Below are positions 1-13,100 of a DNA stretch of 64,000 nt, in pieces. Position numbers and translations under genes: made by a program. The stretch is taken from contig CM067358.1 of NCBI GenBank assembly GCA_034190875.2, positions 46,913,827 to 46,977,826 on the forward strand, read 5' to 3'. Position 1 is the stretch's first letter, and every line of letters begins with the position of its first letter. The notes under the pieces are model-generated. The model was given only the letters and a program-made list of their open reading frames with translations, searched no databases and was not told the origin of the DNA. Source of the DNA: Urechis unicinctus (lineage: Eukaryota; Annelida; Polychaeta; Xenopneusta; Urechidae).

Positions 1-224
1 AGGAATTGAACATGGGATTTTTTTTGTACTGGAAAAAAGACCGTCTCGCTGCATTACCAAACAATTTTTTTGTAGTACTGCTGTTGTAATAGTACCTACA
101 ATTGAACTGTTGATTTTGGTCAAATTGCAATTTCAATTAAAACTGCCGTCGTAAGTTCCTTAAAACCATAGGTAAGCATTGCCCAGTGTTTTGCGAATTA
201 TGATTTCAAACATGTGAATTGTCC

Positions 225-602
225 CAAAATTAGCTATAAGTCGTTCGGAGGTGGCCGTCTTATCAGCAAAGTATGCTCAGATAGGTTCAAAACTAGTACT
301 GTATATTCAATATCTTGGCCCAGATATTGTTTATGTAATGCATATTCAGGAGGTGAAAAAATGTTCGTGGCAGTTTGCAGATATTCCACAACATCACATT
401 ATGCTCAACTCGCTCGATTACAGAAATATAGATGTATCATTCAGCTAATCTTACAAAGTTCGCATTGCTGCTGGCATGTCGCCTGCAGAGTATTAAATGA
501 GAGTAATGATTTATACATCGGAATCATCCGTGCACAGGTAACATATCTGTCTAATTATAGCACGGAAGTATTTTATGGGCGGCAAATTAAATTACTTCTC
601 AG
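225..602. other. A1-only 380 bp segment
   Basis: A1 and A2 align up to about 224 (A2 about 35,029) and resume at 603, so this piece is either inserted in A1 or deleted from A2. It contains an open frame of 130 codons (214-606) with no recognisable domain. I see no terminal inverted repeat or target duplication at its edges. Confidence 0.6.
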
Positions 603-1778
603 TTAAAGTGCAGTATTACATTAAATCTCCTACAACCCTGGCACCAGGATTATATGAAACATTATAGAACCATCTGCTTTTTCTACAGACAGGATGATCA
701 CTCTCCATGAATAACAATACAGACACCATTATCTGCGTCATAATAGTACCGTGTAGCCTAGTTTGCATCGAACCATATTATCTAATACTATCCTCAAGTT
801 TCAATGCAATCGACCGTTTGCGCTATGTGAGGTATATGATACCAACCAAGTCTCTCGATCAACGTCAAGATTCTTCAAAATCATAAACCTTATCAAAGAA
901 GTGAGAGAGGTGGTCTTTAATATGTCAAAAGCGGATATAGCACATGGGATCACAGTGGACCTTAAAACATATAAACAGGCTTCTGTCGTGCTTCTCGACA
1001 GACAAAGAGAGAGCCTCAGGTGTTATCAATAGAATGGCCCGTATGTGACCATTAGGCAATGCATTAATGCAGTATGCTACCCATTAAGGATAGAGCAAAA
1101 GCAAATATTAAACTTTCGACAGCCACTCTGGCAAGTAGAGATAGAATCAATCGCGGTGATGGATTACACTGGTTATTGTATCACTGTACCTGTCCCTACC
1201 CCCGTGTCGTTTATTACCATTCTTAACAAAATACAACGAAATAATCCATAACATGCGTACACGAAATCACAATTTTCTACATAAAACGACTAAAGCTGCG
1301 GACTGGATACAACATACATACAACATACATGATTCACTATATATATCTTATATCGTTTTATCCGAGAGGTTTGGCACTTAACTTACGGCGTTGTCTTCGT
1401 ATTTATATATTAACAGCTTCGGAAACACTAACGACCATAATCCCGAAGAGCCAATATATATGTCGATTTTTTTGCACGAGATAATATCTTATATCACAAT
1501 TATTTGCTTTATATGTTCAACTGGAATCAAAATGTGACATTACACGTAAGTTCTTATTTAAAATCACGGAATCGGCTTTTGTACTGAGCCAAACAGTCAT
1601 TATGCTCCTGAACCGAAATAGGTACCATTATCTACGTAGATTTCGGAATCATGTTTGTTGTAAAGGTTGCTTCGTAGGGACACAGTTAACACCGGTCTAG
1701 TACCTGTCAACATCCAGCAAGAATAAGAGAACAATTTGTACGTCCCAAGAGATATATTTATTAGGACCTCCAAATGAC

Positions 1779-1781
1779 CGA
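1779..1781. other. Empty target site matching the Harbinger-type insertion in A2
   Basis: A1 reads aatgac-CGA-atgtcc here. A2 reads aatgac-CAG, then the element, then CAG-atgtcc. A1 therefore represents the unoccupied site, apart from two substitutions inside the 3 bp target. Confidence 0.75.
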
Positions 1782-3336
1782 ATGTCCACTACCGACGATG
1801 AGTGTTTGCCAGGGGTGATTAGGGGGTATATTAAATTATAGGGGTGGGCAAGACGCAGCCATTTTGTTCTAGACCTAGCGCTCGAATAAGAATATATTTA
1901 CTTAGCAAGGTGTTTAGCTCACATGTTATAATTTAACGATATGTATATTCGCTAATCATGCATTGAAAAACTATGGCTAACATAGCTTATATGTAGTTGC
2001 TTCGAACGCTGTTCGCTGAAGCTTCTGTTCGCTCTTGATATTATTACATGCTATGCTCAGTCTCAGCATCAACTTTATCTGAATCAGTATGCGGGCCACT
2101 GATTATCATAGCACTCTGTAACACATTGCACGCCAAGTACATTACATTTCGGACGAAACCCGTTTACCGTGATAGATTTATCTGGCGCCTCTGTGCTCAC
2201 GGTAGGTTTACTAATGTTGCTAAAGCACATGTCTGATTGACTTAATGCATTCCATTTTTGTGAGTAGCATCTACGTCAGAATTGGTAAAAGATATGTATC
2301 GTTCAGTCAATATAATACATCTCCATACCATGTAAAGGGTGCTGCGTATTGAAGAATATTTTGACATGTCATGGTATCCCGTGTCATACTGAATGTTATA
2401 CGGACGTCATGATACATGATATCCTTACTCCAGGAACAAGCCGCTGTCAAGTGAATCATAACATGATAACATCGACGGAGCATGGACTGAATTGATCATG
2501 ATGAATTAGGTCTTAAAAAAGGGTGGCACGGTAATTAAAACCTGTCACTGATATATCCACGTAGATCCGACTCTAAATAGGAGATAACACCATGATGAGA
2601 CACAAGGTGACTTGATCATTTTTATCAACAATACGTTTCGATGCTTGATTTGTGCTAACATCATTGATTAAGTGACATGCATGATCAACGTGGCTGTAAT
2701 CTTATTCCAGTGTGTTCAAAGAGATATGACGTTTTATTAATTAACCATTGTCACGTATTTTACATATCTATGTATTATTCATGCCGTAGATATATTATCG
2801 CCTCAAGGGCGAAATAGTATAATAGATGCATTCGGCATTCGATTTTCAACCATTCGATGTTTTTTAAGCTGCCCGCCTAAGACAACCACGTCGTGGTCAT
2901 ATTTTACAATCAAACTATTGATGTAATTCCCATGAAAAGTACCTGATGCACAATTATAATCGTAAATAATGTTTCGCGCTGAAATTTGTTTACAATTATA
3001 TATGTATTTGAGACAAAACTTTTTTTACTGCATTGCTTTTCTATCCGACCAAACTCTACTAATCTACAAACACATTTTATCAATTATAATCGTTTCTATA
3101 ACTTTTTTGATTATTTGTTCATGTCTGATGGAGCCATGTTATGGCCCATTCCACATAATCAACCTTTGACGAAGCATTTTCTGCGTCGTACTAGTTGGGA
3201 TTCAGATGATGAATGCCATACTTCACCTGTTTCAGGGTCAGTGAAGTATATTCGCCGGAGATCTTGGTTACCACCTTTTATTTATGGTACATTCTCTTGT
3301 CAAAGGTATTAATTATCATTGGCTGATTATGTAGCG

Positions 3337-3700
3337 TCATCCGGTAGTGTTACCGTCATTTCCTTCAGAAGTCTCCAAATGGTGAAGTACACGTGAAATC
3401 TTATTAGTGTTAGGGTGGTCCAAAGCGGAAACACCACAGCCGGTTGTTGCGCACCATGCAACAAAATGTACATGGTTCTGCCGGTACTGCATGAGGTTAG
3501 CTCTCCAGCAAACTATAAGTTTATCGTCACTTATTGTTGGCACAACGTAGTGTTCAATCAGATTGGACAACTCCACCTTGAATGCCCCCGTACTATCATA
3601 CGCTTGCATACTGATGAAGAGATGTGTCAGCTGCTCAGCAGCTGCCAGGGGCGGGTACAACGGGCTCGGTTTGTACTTACCATTCCGATCGAATCTATCA
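3337..3700 (-). pseudogene. Coding-like fragment, unknown family (107 codons)
   Basis: A minus-strand frame from about 3,660 to 3,337 has protein-like composition. It includes LIEHYVVPTISDDKLIVCW and then RQNHVHFVAWCATTGCGVS. I do not recognise the family. Support for it being coding: a homologous stretch at 43,206-43,321 in A2 keeps the same frame and most residues (HFVAGCATT, then FALDHPN, then NKIS and HHLETS) although the DNA has diverged and carries an in-frame indel. It sits in a part of A1 (3,118-3,830) that has no collinear partner in A2. No start codon with context and no complete domain can be defined, so it is probably a relic of an inserted element. Confidence 0.45.
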
Positions 3701-6349
3701 TTTGAACTATGTGTAGTTTACACTATACATTGTCCAATGTTCAACGCGGCGAGGCTGTGCACCTTGCAAAATTCTATTGACAACATTGCAGGTGATCTAT
3801 GTGTGAGTGTGAAGTCAATCACGTACACTGTGGGTTGGTACAATCTTGAAAAAAATTGGATCATTGCCTGGTGGTCAGAAACAACTCTTTTGCAAATTAT
3901 GCTACATGAAAGTCTTCCTTACAAGGTTCCATAGCATTCATAGTAGCATACCTTAGCTATACAGTCCACATCGAACTCTTATTAATAGACAGATGACAAT
4001 GTTCTTTGTTTATGCATGTTCTTACCAAATATTTCCATTCCCCTTTTGGTACAATTGTTGATTGAGATTCTTAGTGATAAAATGATCCAATACCACGTGT
4101 AGAAACACAGAATCACTGAAATATAGAGTCCTGATACTGTAGTGTATCCTAGCTCTTATTATAGTGTGCTATTTAATGATACCCTCGATAGTCGTTGCTG
4201 TGTGTCAATTATTCATCCACTGAAGCCGATAGTTATTGCCAATCCTATTGTTCAAATCGTCTTCGATCTCACGCTCCACTAAGGTGTGCAACAGGGAACA
4301 TGCATCGTAAAATATTCTTATTGCGAACAGTACAATTATTGTTTACATGACATGGATGATAGTATCATACACGATTTGTAAGCATTCAGCAGTTGGCTGA
4401 TTAAGCGGAATCATTTGTATAACGCACGATTAATTAATTCGTAATGAAATATACATGCTTAAAGTAGATGAGTAAGCCTTACATCTCATGTGTTGATACT
4501 TATTATTTTTATTCATATATAAATTTATACATTAACTGGTATATTCATTAATTGATGAAATTAAGTCCTAATATCCAATATTATGGGACAGCAATATGTG
4601 GAGACTTATCTTCAGACTCTTGCATTGCCCAAATTGCTTCTGATTTCAAAATGTCTCGACTCTTACCGTATCCGAAGATATATGGCCAAACCACAGCTAA
4701 ATTTAATGAAAGTCAGTAAAATGTATATAGGCGAGCTCTGTGCATATAAACGTCGAAGATTGTCAAAGATTGAGCAATAGTAGTATATTTAGTAAGCAAA
4801 GTCACAGTGCTAGTAACTAAACGCTATAATGATCTCAAATTGATCGTATGTTAGTTAATCATGCATTTGTGAATTATAATCATGATTTTACAACGCACAT
4901 TTATGGATGTTTAGAGTTCTGACGGTGAACAAATGTTTATTACAAATGTGTTTCATTAGCTTGCTATGCTAGAACAATAACAAATGATAATCTCTAAGCG
5001 AGCCGTTATCAAGCAATTATATTTGCAATAACTGTGTGAGAGCAAAGATAATGTTATCCTTGGTCCAGGAGCATTCTGCAGAGAGCAAACTGTGCGTGAT
5101 GCAGTTATTTTCTTTCTGGAAGTCAAATGACTTTGGTCTTTGGTCCACAGGTTACCTGGCGAAGCATGAAACCACATAGACCGCCAATTCTTTTCCGGAC
5201 AAAAAAGGACGAAACCTTTAGCATCTTATGTTCTTATGCACAATGCTTTGTTGCCTTAACAAAAACTACATCAAATCTTTGCTGCTTCGCCAAAAGCGTT
5301 TTATTCGCAAGGTTTCTCTTGTGGTTGGCGCTCGTATCGTGGAAAGTCCAAATTGAATATTTGCGCACATAGAAGATTATTGGGTGTGTACTGGCGTTAA
5401 CCAGCGGCGATAGAATCATGCAAAGTCTTTTAAAGCCCAACGCAAACAAGAGTGACCCTTTACCTGTGGTCCTGGGTAACGAGCAACACAGCAAGACACT
5501 GCTGAAAAATGCAGCAAGCTTCTTTTTCTGCAGTCAACAGTCATGCAATAACCCGCATCCCAATATTGCCCGTTCTTTATGCATATATATAAATACATAT
5601 TCGTTTATATATAGGTTTGATATGCACTGTACGTAAACTAACTCATATAAACCCAATCATTCAAATAGACACACAGCGACATACACACTAACGTCACAAG
5701 TTATGAAATACTTCGTGCTAAAGAATTTTGGGATGTAACCTGAAATATGGATCTTGTGTAATTGACCACGCTAAATGAAAACGACATACAGTCACAGGTT
5801 ATAACTCGATATTATTTAAAAGAACAGTAGAGTTTCCCGCTTTACTATAGACGTATGTATTGATCGCCATGAAAGAAACGCTGATTTTAATTGAGTCTCT
5901 GGTCATTAACTTGGAGCCGGAAGATATGTTTTACTATAACGTTGCGGCAACCTTGCAGTTCCAAGTCACGTATTTGTCGCTGAAGATAAGGCCAGCCCGA
6001 CATCACACATGGTGATTAACGACGATAGAACAGGGTAGGGGTTTACTTAACATGCTACCTGTGTGTAGATCTTATTTATCATGATAAGTACAGCCCGTTC
6101 ATACGCTGTTTATTAGCCCAAGTCACATACCCTTACACATTGAGTGTCTACATAGAACGAGATCGGACGTACGTATCTATGCACGGTTATTCGATGTTAC
6201 CTATACATGTTAGGCGTATTGAGAACAATTATAACCATGGAGTGAGGCAATATACTGCGGTATATATTCACTTAACACCGGTGTTATTTGCCTAGGATAA
6301 CAATTTTTGTTCCGGAAGGACCTCTTCCCGCATCACGATTATGTCATTA

Positions 6350-6949
6350 GGCGAGTCAAAGTAAGGTTTGACCCCCAAAAAATTGCAAGAAAAGTTTTTT
6401 TGTCTTGTTGTGTTCAATTAGCTGTACTTAAGCGCATCCTAAAAGTTTACCAAATTTGAGCCACCGGAAAGTGGTGAAATTAGATAATATCCAATATGGC
6501 CGCCATTGAATTATGAATGTACAGCAAACTTTTTAATGGTTGTTTTTAGACCCCATAAATGTGTTACAAACATATATAAATGTGATACCTTAGATTCAAA
6601 TAAGGTCATGATGAATTCACCTGGATGTCCCTATGACGTAGTATTGCATCATCATGACGTAGTGGGTTGCTAAATAGATCAAGACCGCCAGAACTGGTAT
6701 TAAACCAACATTTCGGCTCTTGATAATCAATCAGATGTACATACACAAGGAACCACAACTTGGAAGGGCTACTGAAGCATCTACGTCATGGTCATACGCC
6801 ATACGTCACACATCATAAATTACCAAAATGTCCCAAATAATTGACATAGTACACACCTGAATTTTCTTATCAAGTTCAAGTGTCATTCACACAACATAAT
6901 TGTTCAAAACACAGCATGGTTATTATCATCACAATCTTCTTTCTCGGAA
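6350..6949. other. Non-coding 3' side of the A1-only insertion
   Basis: There is no collinear partner in A2. It lies downstream (in minus sense) of the broken PIN-like gene and probably belongs to the same insertion. It contains several TGACGTA/TACGTCA motifs between 6,625 and 6,815. I could not find a convincing inverted repeat pairing this end with the other edge near 8,168. Confidence 0.45.
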
Positions 6950-8170
6950 CCGTCTATGGTAGAATCACTATTATGAGGATTGTAACATGACTCAGCTTGG
7001 CAGGGTCCACAAGCAGAAGTACATGGAAGACCGTAGTATTACTACAACCTGTTGTACAGTTACAATGGATAACCTTGAGAAGCCTTTCTGGAGCCGCTTT
7101 CTGGTCAGTCATAACAGATAACAAAATGTTGTCTTCACACTTCTAACCCCAGTACTTTGGGTCCATGTTTTCATCCTTTCCCATCCACACCATGATCTGA
7201 TAAAATGAACGTTGAGAGTGGAACTTCGCCGCAGATTCCGTTGGGGGCAATTTCGCGGGCTTCACAAATGATTTAGCAGATTAAACCTTTTTAGCAAGCA
7301 ATGTATTTCTAAGGTGCCAACTTTTCTTCCAAACAAAGAAACAAAGACTTTGCATCCTGAATCAACTATTGTTGCCACATCCTGACCAGCTGTAGTAAAG
7401 GTCTTTGCACAAGCTCTTATCTGAGAATCATTTTTCATCACTTTTTGGAAAAGGGATTTCTTGCCAATACCATAAATCCTGGAAGTGCTATCACAACCTG
7501 TAAAAGCATGTACAAACAGCAGCTGTGAAGATATGTCATTTCCCAAGAGTTCCTACAGACGGACAATATCATATACATGTTTTGCTTTCTTGTTTTTCCG
7601 AACGAAAGTAGAGTTGCTTGCTCAGTGTAATGTAGAAACAGAATCAGAAGGTCCGTGTCTTCCCCAATCAAAGTTGTGTCTCGAACTTTTGCAGATGTTG
7701 TTGCTGCCTTCACAATATGAACATCTGCATCTCCATGCGCATTGATGACTTCGCATCCCCTCTGTTTCAGTTTGTCACTAATGAGGAGGATTAGATTCTG
7801 TTTGTTAGAGTCCCTTGATAAGAAATCCTCCATTCTACCAGAGGAAAAGACGGTATTCATTTCAAAAGACACAAGCGGGTGTGATTTCGTTTGTCGTCTC
7901 TGATGTTCATTGTCCTTGATGCTAGGCTCTTCACTGTATCCGTCAGAAACTACTGTGGCTTGTCCATACTTGGAAAGGGTGAGATTGGCATACTCCTCGG
8001 CAATTTCCCCGTAGGTCATCCCTTTTTTCCAAGACAGACGGTGAAAGTAAGGAGCCTCCGTCAAGCACATGTTCGAAATCTGGCCTCGAATCGGTTAGAA
8101 CGGCCTTGCTGGAGTTGGAGGATTCATTTGCGTAATCCCGTAGAGCATCAGCCAACTGTGGCTTGTCAGT
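6950..8170 (-). pseudogene. Broken PIN-like protein with Cys-rich (CXC-like) C-terminal tail
   Basis: Reading the minus strand from 8,170 down, the order is KPQLADALRDYA, VLDGGSLL, HRLSWKKGMTYGEIAEEY, VVSDGYSEEPSIKDNEH, INAHGDADVHIVKA, LIGEDTDLLILFLHY, HAFTGCDSTSRIYGIGKK, KVFVSLFGRKVGTLE, LPPTESAAKFHSQR, then Cys-rich CNCTTGC and CTSACGPCQAESC. This is the layout of a multicopy, usually unnamed invertebrate protein with an acidic PIN/nuclease-like front half and a CXC-type tail. Breaks seen: a one-base frameshift near 8,043-8,050 inside LL/HRL, another near 7,568-7,579, stops near 7,550 and 7,149, a scrambled stretch near 7,262-7,290, and a frame change in the Cys-rich tail. No introns are seen. 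A2 lacks the whole segment, holding about 310 bp of unrelated DNA at 45,350-45,660, so it was inserted into A1 or lost from A2. The function of the family is not known to me. Confidence 0.7.
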
Positions 8171-9854
8171 TCTGTTATGCTTGATGGGCTCATTATTAAA
8201 GCAGTCCCTATAACGCCCCCCTACACACACCACTTACCTCCCATCTGCTCAGTTATCATGGGAAATACTGATATTTACACATGAATCTTCCACGGCAAAT
8301 AACCCCAATTGTATTAAAATAGAATTAAAATATGGCATTAATATTACCAAACTTGCATTTTGACAAATTGTCTCCTCTATCAATTCGAAGTAACAATATA
8401 TTTCATGGGTCAGATCTTTTACATTTTTACCGTAGCAACATTAACGAATGAATTGTTTTGCAAAGTTTCTGTCTCTTGTCTTTATTGGTTCAATAACTCA
8501 TGTATTGGTTGATCAGTTCATGGAGATACTCATCCAAATGCCAAAACGTCGGTGTTTTGTTATAGGAAGTAACCTTATGGACCGCGTACAGGGGAAAGAT
8601 AATGACCACGCAAAACAAATCTTGTCTAGGATGTTTTCTGTCGTATTGCATCAAACACTGGAATACCCTTGCTGACCATAGCTTCCTGTAAACGGTTGAC
8701 TTTGACTGCTAAAATGTTCATAAACCCCAATAAAACATCAATCATATCACTCGCAGAGACGGTAATATCCCTCAAGCGAATAATTCACGTGACAATGGTA
8801 TGAGAATAAGTAGAATAGAAAGGCGCAGGTGTTCTCGGGGGGCCGGCCGTGGGCAAATTGCTGACCATCAATGTTTGGCTAAGGCAGCAAAAGATACTTG
8901 CAGAGAATAACGGTCGATGCCTGATGTAATTTTAATGTACGAGAGTTAGCATTGCTCCCATGATACAACAGAAGAAACACATGAGCGCAATAACAAAAAG
9001 GATAATGTGAATCATTTAATAGATGTGACAGCTAAGTTAATGGAGCCATCGGACAGATAGAGTACTCACCTATGGAGTACTTTCACAAGTGTGTTCTTAC
9101 CATTATGTGCAGTCATATACGACCAAATAATTAATTACGTATCACTCCCAGCTCATTATCAATCTACGGTGTATGATAAAATAATTCCATTTCTTTGGTC
9201 AGTTTGCAAGTAACAAGGTCAGAAGCGATCATGTACAATACCAGCCATATGTCAAAATGCAACTATCACTCACCCTCTGTTTGTTCCCCATTTTCGCTTT
9301 ATGGTACATTAATATTGTTTTACAACGTTCTCACAACAAATGTACAACAATACCGTCACCATTATCAGAATTACCATAAACCGATCAGGCTAGTTTCATG
9401 CACCATACGTTCAAGACAAGTGCCGGCAGCAGTGCCTATTGCATTAGATAGTCTGAGCTGAAGAATGTGAACCGTATTCACGAAGTGTCTGTACCACAGA
9501 CCATAAGGCAGTACTATTGGGCTGGTATCTGTTTATCTCTCAGATCGTATACAATTTAAATAAATTGATCTCATAATGATGCATCAATGCAATGAGCAAA
9601 CTGATATGCTTGATAACGTTTAAAAATGCAAAAGTGACATTAAAAGACCAACAGCAATTGCTTACATGCTTGTCCACTACTATGAGGTAACCCCACTCCC
9701 CTCAAACACACACATTACACGTTCGCAATATAGAGGTTTAATGCTCATTCCAGTATCGTGTGTTAATATCAGTAAATTCATGGATTCAAATAACATGCGG
9801 AGCGCATGGAAATTTCCCTTCCTGTAAGAAAATGCAGTTGCATTTGAAAGATTG

Positions 9855-10030
9855 TACATGGTGATTATCGTCGATAGAACACCTGAGGGTGGTAGTTAAC
9901 ACGCCACCCGTGCTTAAGCCCTAGTCATTATCATTACAACAACCTGTTTATTAGCTGTTAAGGAACCCCAGTCACACGCACGCACTAAGCACATTGTAGG
10001 GCTGCTTAAAGCAAGATCAGAGGAAATCAA
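9855..10030 (+). repeat. Diverged internal echo of A1 6,000-6,190
   Basis: The same order of landmarks appears in both places: catggtgatta, cgatagaac, a gggt-rich run, ttaac, then a stretch with ctgtttattag and cagtcacac/cagtcacatac-like motifs, then aagatcag. The copy is more diverged than A1 is from A2, which suggests block A itself contains older repeats about 3.85 kb apart. Confidence 0.5.
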
Positions 10031-10199
10031 CATGTGGTCCATGAATGTTAACGCAGGGCCATGTTTTGTGAGGACTGAATAACTACCAATATCAGACGTA
10101 TACGTGATTGTGCTAGCTAGGATCTTTGTGATATATTACACCCCCACTATAGATTTTATATAATGTATTTTGTAGATATTCTATAAATGCCCCACCATT

Positions 10200-13100
10200 T
10201 GTCGATACACAAATAAGTTTGTTACAAGGTCATTTACAAGGCAGCTCAATCCACCACTATCAATATATGCGCCGACGCAGTAGTAATAATCACCCCATAA
10301 TGTAAAGTTCATATGATACGGATTTTGTTCCATTGGTGACGTTTGTTGGAGGATTATCTTCCACTCCGCTAACACTAACATAGACACCGAACCATATGAT
10401 TTAACAGCATCTATCTGTGTCATAGTCTTTCGTGAGTATTATTCAAAGACTAGTTGAGCAATACAGAAAGTCAATTGACAATCTTCATAGGCATCTCTGA
10501 CGAACTTTGCAATTGTAAAGGAGTGCAACCTTACCACTCAGAGGGTATTGAGCACCAATTTGTCATGATTGACGGTGCTTTGAAGCGGCAAAACTGCATT
10601 TTGCATTCGTTTAGTATGTTTGTAAAATCCATTCCCTCTCAGCTAACGCTTTCAGCAACTTTTAGGCTTCACAAACGAGGGTTATTCAGCCTCCAGTAAT
10701 TTGACATATTTAGGCGTAAAACTAATGGAAAGGGTTAAGTAGGACTCGGAAGCGTAGTTGAACGATGAGCTGCCACATTGTTGAATGCATAAATATTTGA
10801 TGAGATTGCTTGGAGTATTTACTGATTTGATAATTTATCGGCCATTGAGACTATTGGCGAATAGTTTTATATTGCACAGGGTCTCCCTAAAGAAATTTAA
10901 AAGTGCAGCCAGCACCTACAAGCACATCCTCTTTTATCATCACTGGACAACCATAGAAAATGTGAAGGAATATTTCAGAAGGCAGCCAGATTAAATATGC
11001 ATGTGGCTCTGGTGGCGTAAAACGCAGGGTTCTTAAGTGTAGTTGCCAAGCAAGAATGACATTGTTGTTGATATTCAAGCATCAGTCTGGAGCTTTTAGC
11101 CCGGCAGCTATAGTAATGAAATATGATGTTGATGATACAAGTATGAACTTTGGCACACTTTTAGAGTACGCGTTAAGGATGGAATTTGGTTATAGGAACA
11201 TCGCATATTTGTCTTTGAGCAACATCTGATGTTTTTTTGTTCATTAGAGCTACTATTTTGACTGGATAGATAATATATCTATTACAGGCACCCCACGACG
11301 TAATCATTACTGTTGCAAGTTCTAAGACAGGCTTTGTTTTATGTTAAGTCTATCATTATGAAAAAGACTGCGTTTAACGTCAATGCCTGTTTGCATGGAG
11401 CGAATCTCCCCGCTACACATATTGGATTGTTTTATGTACAAGATTGAAACCTCTCCGATAAAGAATGACATGTTAATCCAAGCTCCATTCTTATGCATTC
11501 ACTCCTTATATAGTCAATCTATCAAAGTTGCCGCGTCAAAAGGGATTCTCATACATCTATATCGACTTAGATTTGGGGTATAACAGGAAGCTAATTGTGC
11601 AGCTGAATACATCCATGCTAAATAGCTTGCGCAACATTAGTATGCTCACGTTGTCAGTATGCTCACGTTGTCGTTGACAAAGCGAACTTGAAACAATTCC
11701 ATATTTTGTAATTTATAGCTATAAATGTGGACGCAAATCTATCGAGCACCTACAATATGCTGATAATCTACTTCAAGTACCATCGTGGAGCTCACACATT
11801 AACAGCTTTATGTCTCAAGTTGTCGATGTCACAAACTCAGCGGCTGACATAGACGTCAAGACATATATCTAAGTCGTTAGCCGTAATAATTCCTGGCTGA
11901 GAATCAGGAGTGGCAGTAATAAACAACCGTTCCTAACCTACTTATGTAAGAAATAAAACGTGGGGGATTTTCTACTGCATCATGTTTGATAGCTTTGCAA
12001 AGTAGGATATTGACTAGGGTCATAATCTAATGCCATTGCCGTTTTTTCAATCGTAAAATTTCAGTGACTTGTCAAAGTATGATTACAATCATCGCAGGAA
12101 ACAGTTATCAGAAAGTTGTACATACAAGAGGAAACATTGTACACGTACGTTGAGTGTCTTGATAACTATGTTTGGACATATATTACGACTCAAACTAAGC
12201 AAAGTAAAAGATTATTAGATTAAAAGAGCAAGGCATATTTTTGCGAGTTGATTGATCTGAACACATTATTTGATTATGTGGTTGGACTACATGTATAGAA
12301 AAACGTTCTTCATTGGTTTTTCAATAACTAAGCGCATATAACTTTAGAACAAATGGTGTTTAGATTTCACATATTGCCAATTCTTTAAATGCTACATTTC
12401 CTCTAAATATCTAGACATAACATTGCATTTTTGGCTTGCCTTATGCTTACATACGGAGATCGCCTGCAAACTGGTGCACTTACTGTTACAAAACACATTT
12501 CATTACAGCTTCACTATCAAATGTTCTCCATGGTGGAATTAAAAGCCGCCCCCCCCCCCAATTGAAATAGATCAAATGTGTGCTCTCTATGCATCATTTT
12601 GTTTTTTTACAAGAGAAACAAGTCGCAATTTAGTCACTGCCTGGAAAAAAAAACTAAGAGTCACATTGTGTATTTCGACCAGGCATCAATAACGTCAGTA
12701 AAGTTAAATAACCAATGACAGGTTTGACGAGCTGGCTTGGTGGATATTTGTGAATATTTGTGTAATTAAATCAATGTTCTAATGAGATAATAGATCAATT
12801 AATTATGCATACAATAGCTAAATTAAAATATCGGTATTTGTAGCATGTACTGCATCATAGCATTGCATTCTATGAAATCTTGTACATGGCCTCATCTGTC
12901 GAGGCATATGATAACTCAAATGCCGGAGTTTAGAATGGAGGATAAAGTATATGAGTTACACTCTGTCATCATTGGTAATATTTAGCACCGCTTTTATTTT
13001 TAGCTCCCTTTCATAGAGCTTAACCAGAAACTGGTTAAATAATCCGGTTGTAAGGGATGTTATTAATTGTGCATCGGGTGATGATTTTGCCCTTTTCATT

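Larger units (their letters stand above)
1..9765 (+). repeat. Segmental duplication block A, copy A1
   Basis: Long collinear similarity to A2 (about 34,765-50,155), same orientation. Anchors seen by eye: 1-220 with 34,809-35,020; 603-1,778 with 35,030-36,229; 1,779-2,450 with 37,745-38,430; 2,485-3,118 with 38,716-39,383; 3,835-6,350 with 42,926-45,350; 8,170-9,280 with 45,663-47,080; 9,280-9,765 with 49,436-50,155. Divergence is substantial, with many substitutions and small indels per 100 bp, so this is not a very recent event. The left end lies outside the window. No gene is conserved across the block. Short reading frames shared by the two copies are shared only because the DNA is. Confidence 0.9.

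Noticed and set aside
5234-5598. Overlapping minus-strand frames similar to 44,340-44,576
   Set aside because: Frames are shifted between A1 and A2 and stop at different places, consistent with non-coding duplicated DNA.
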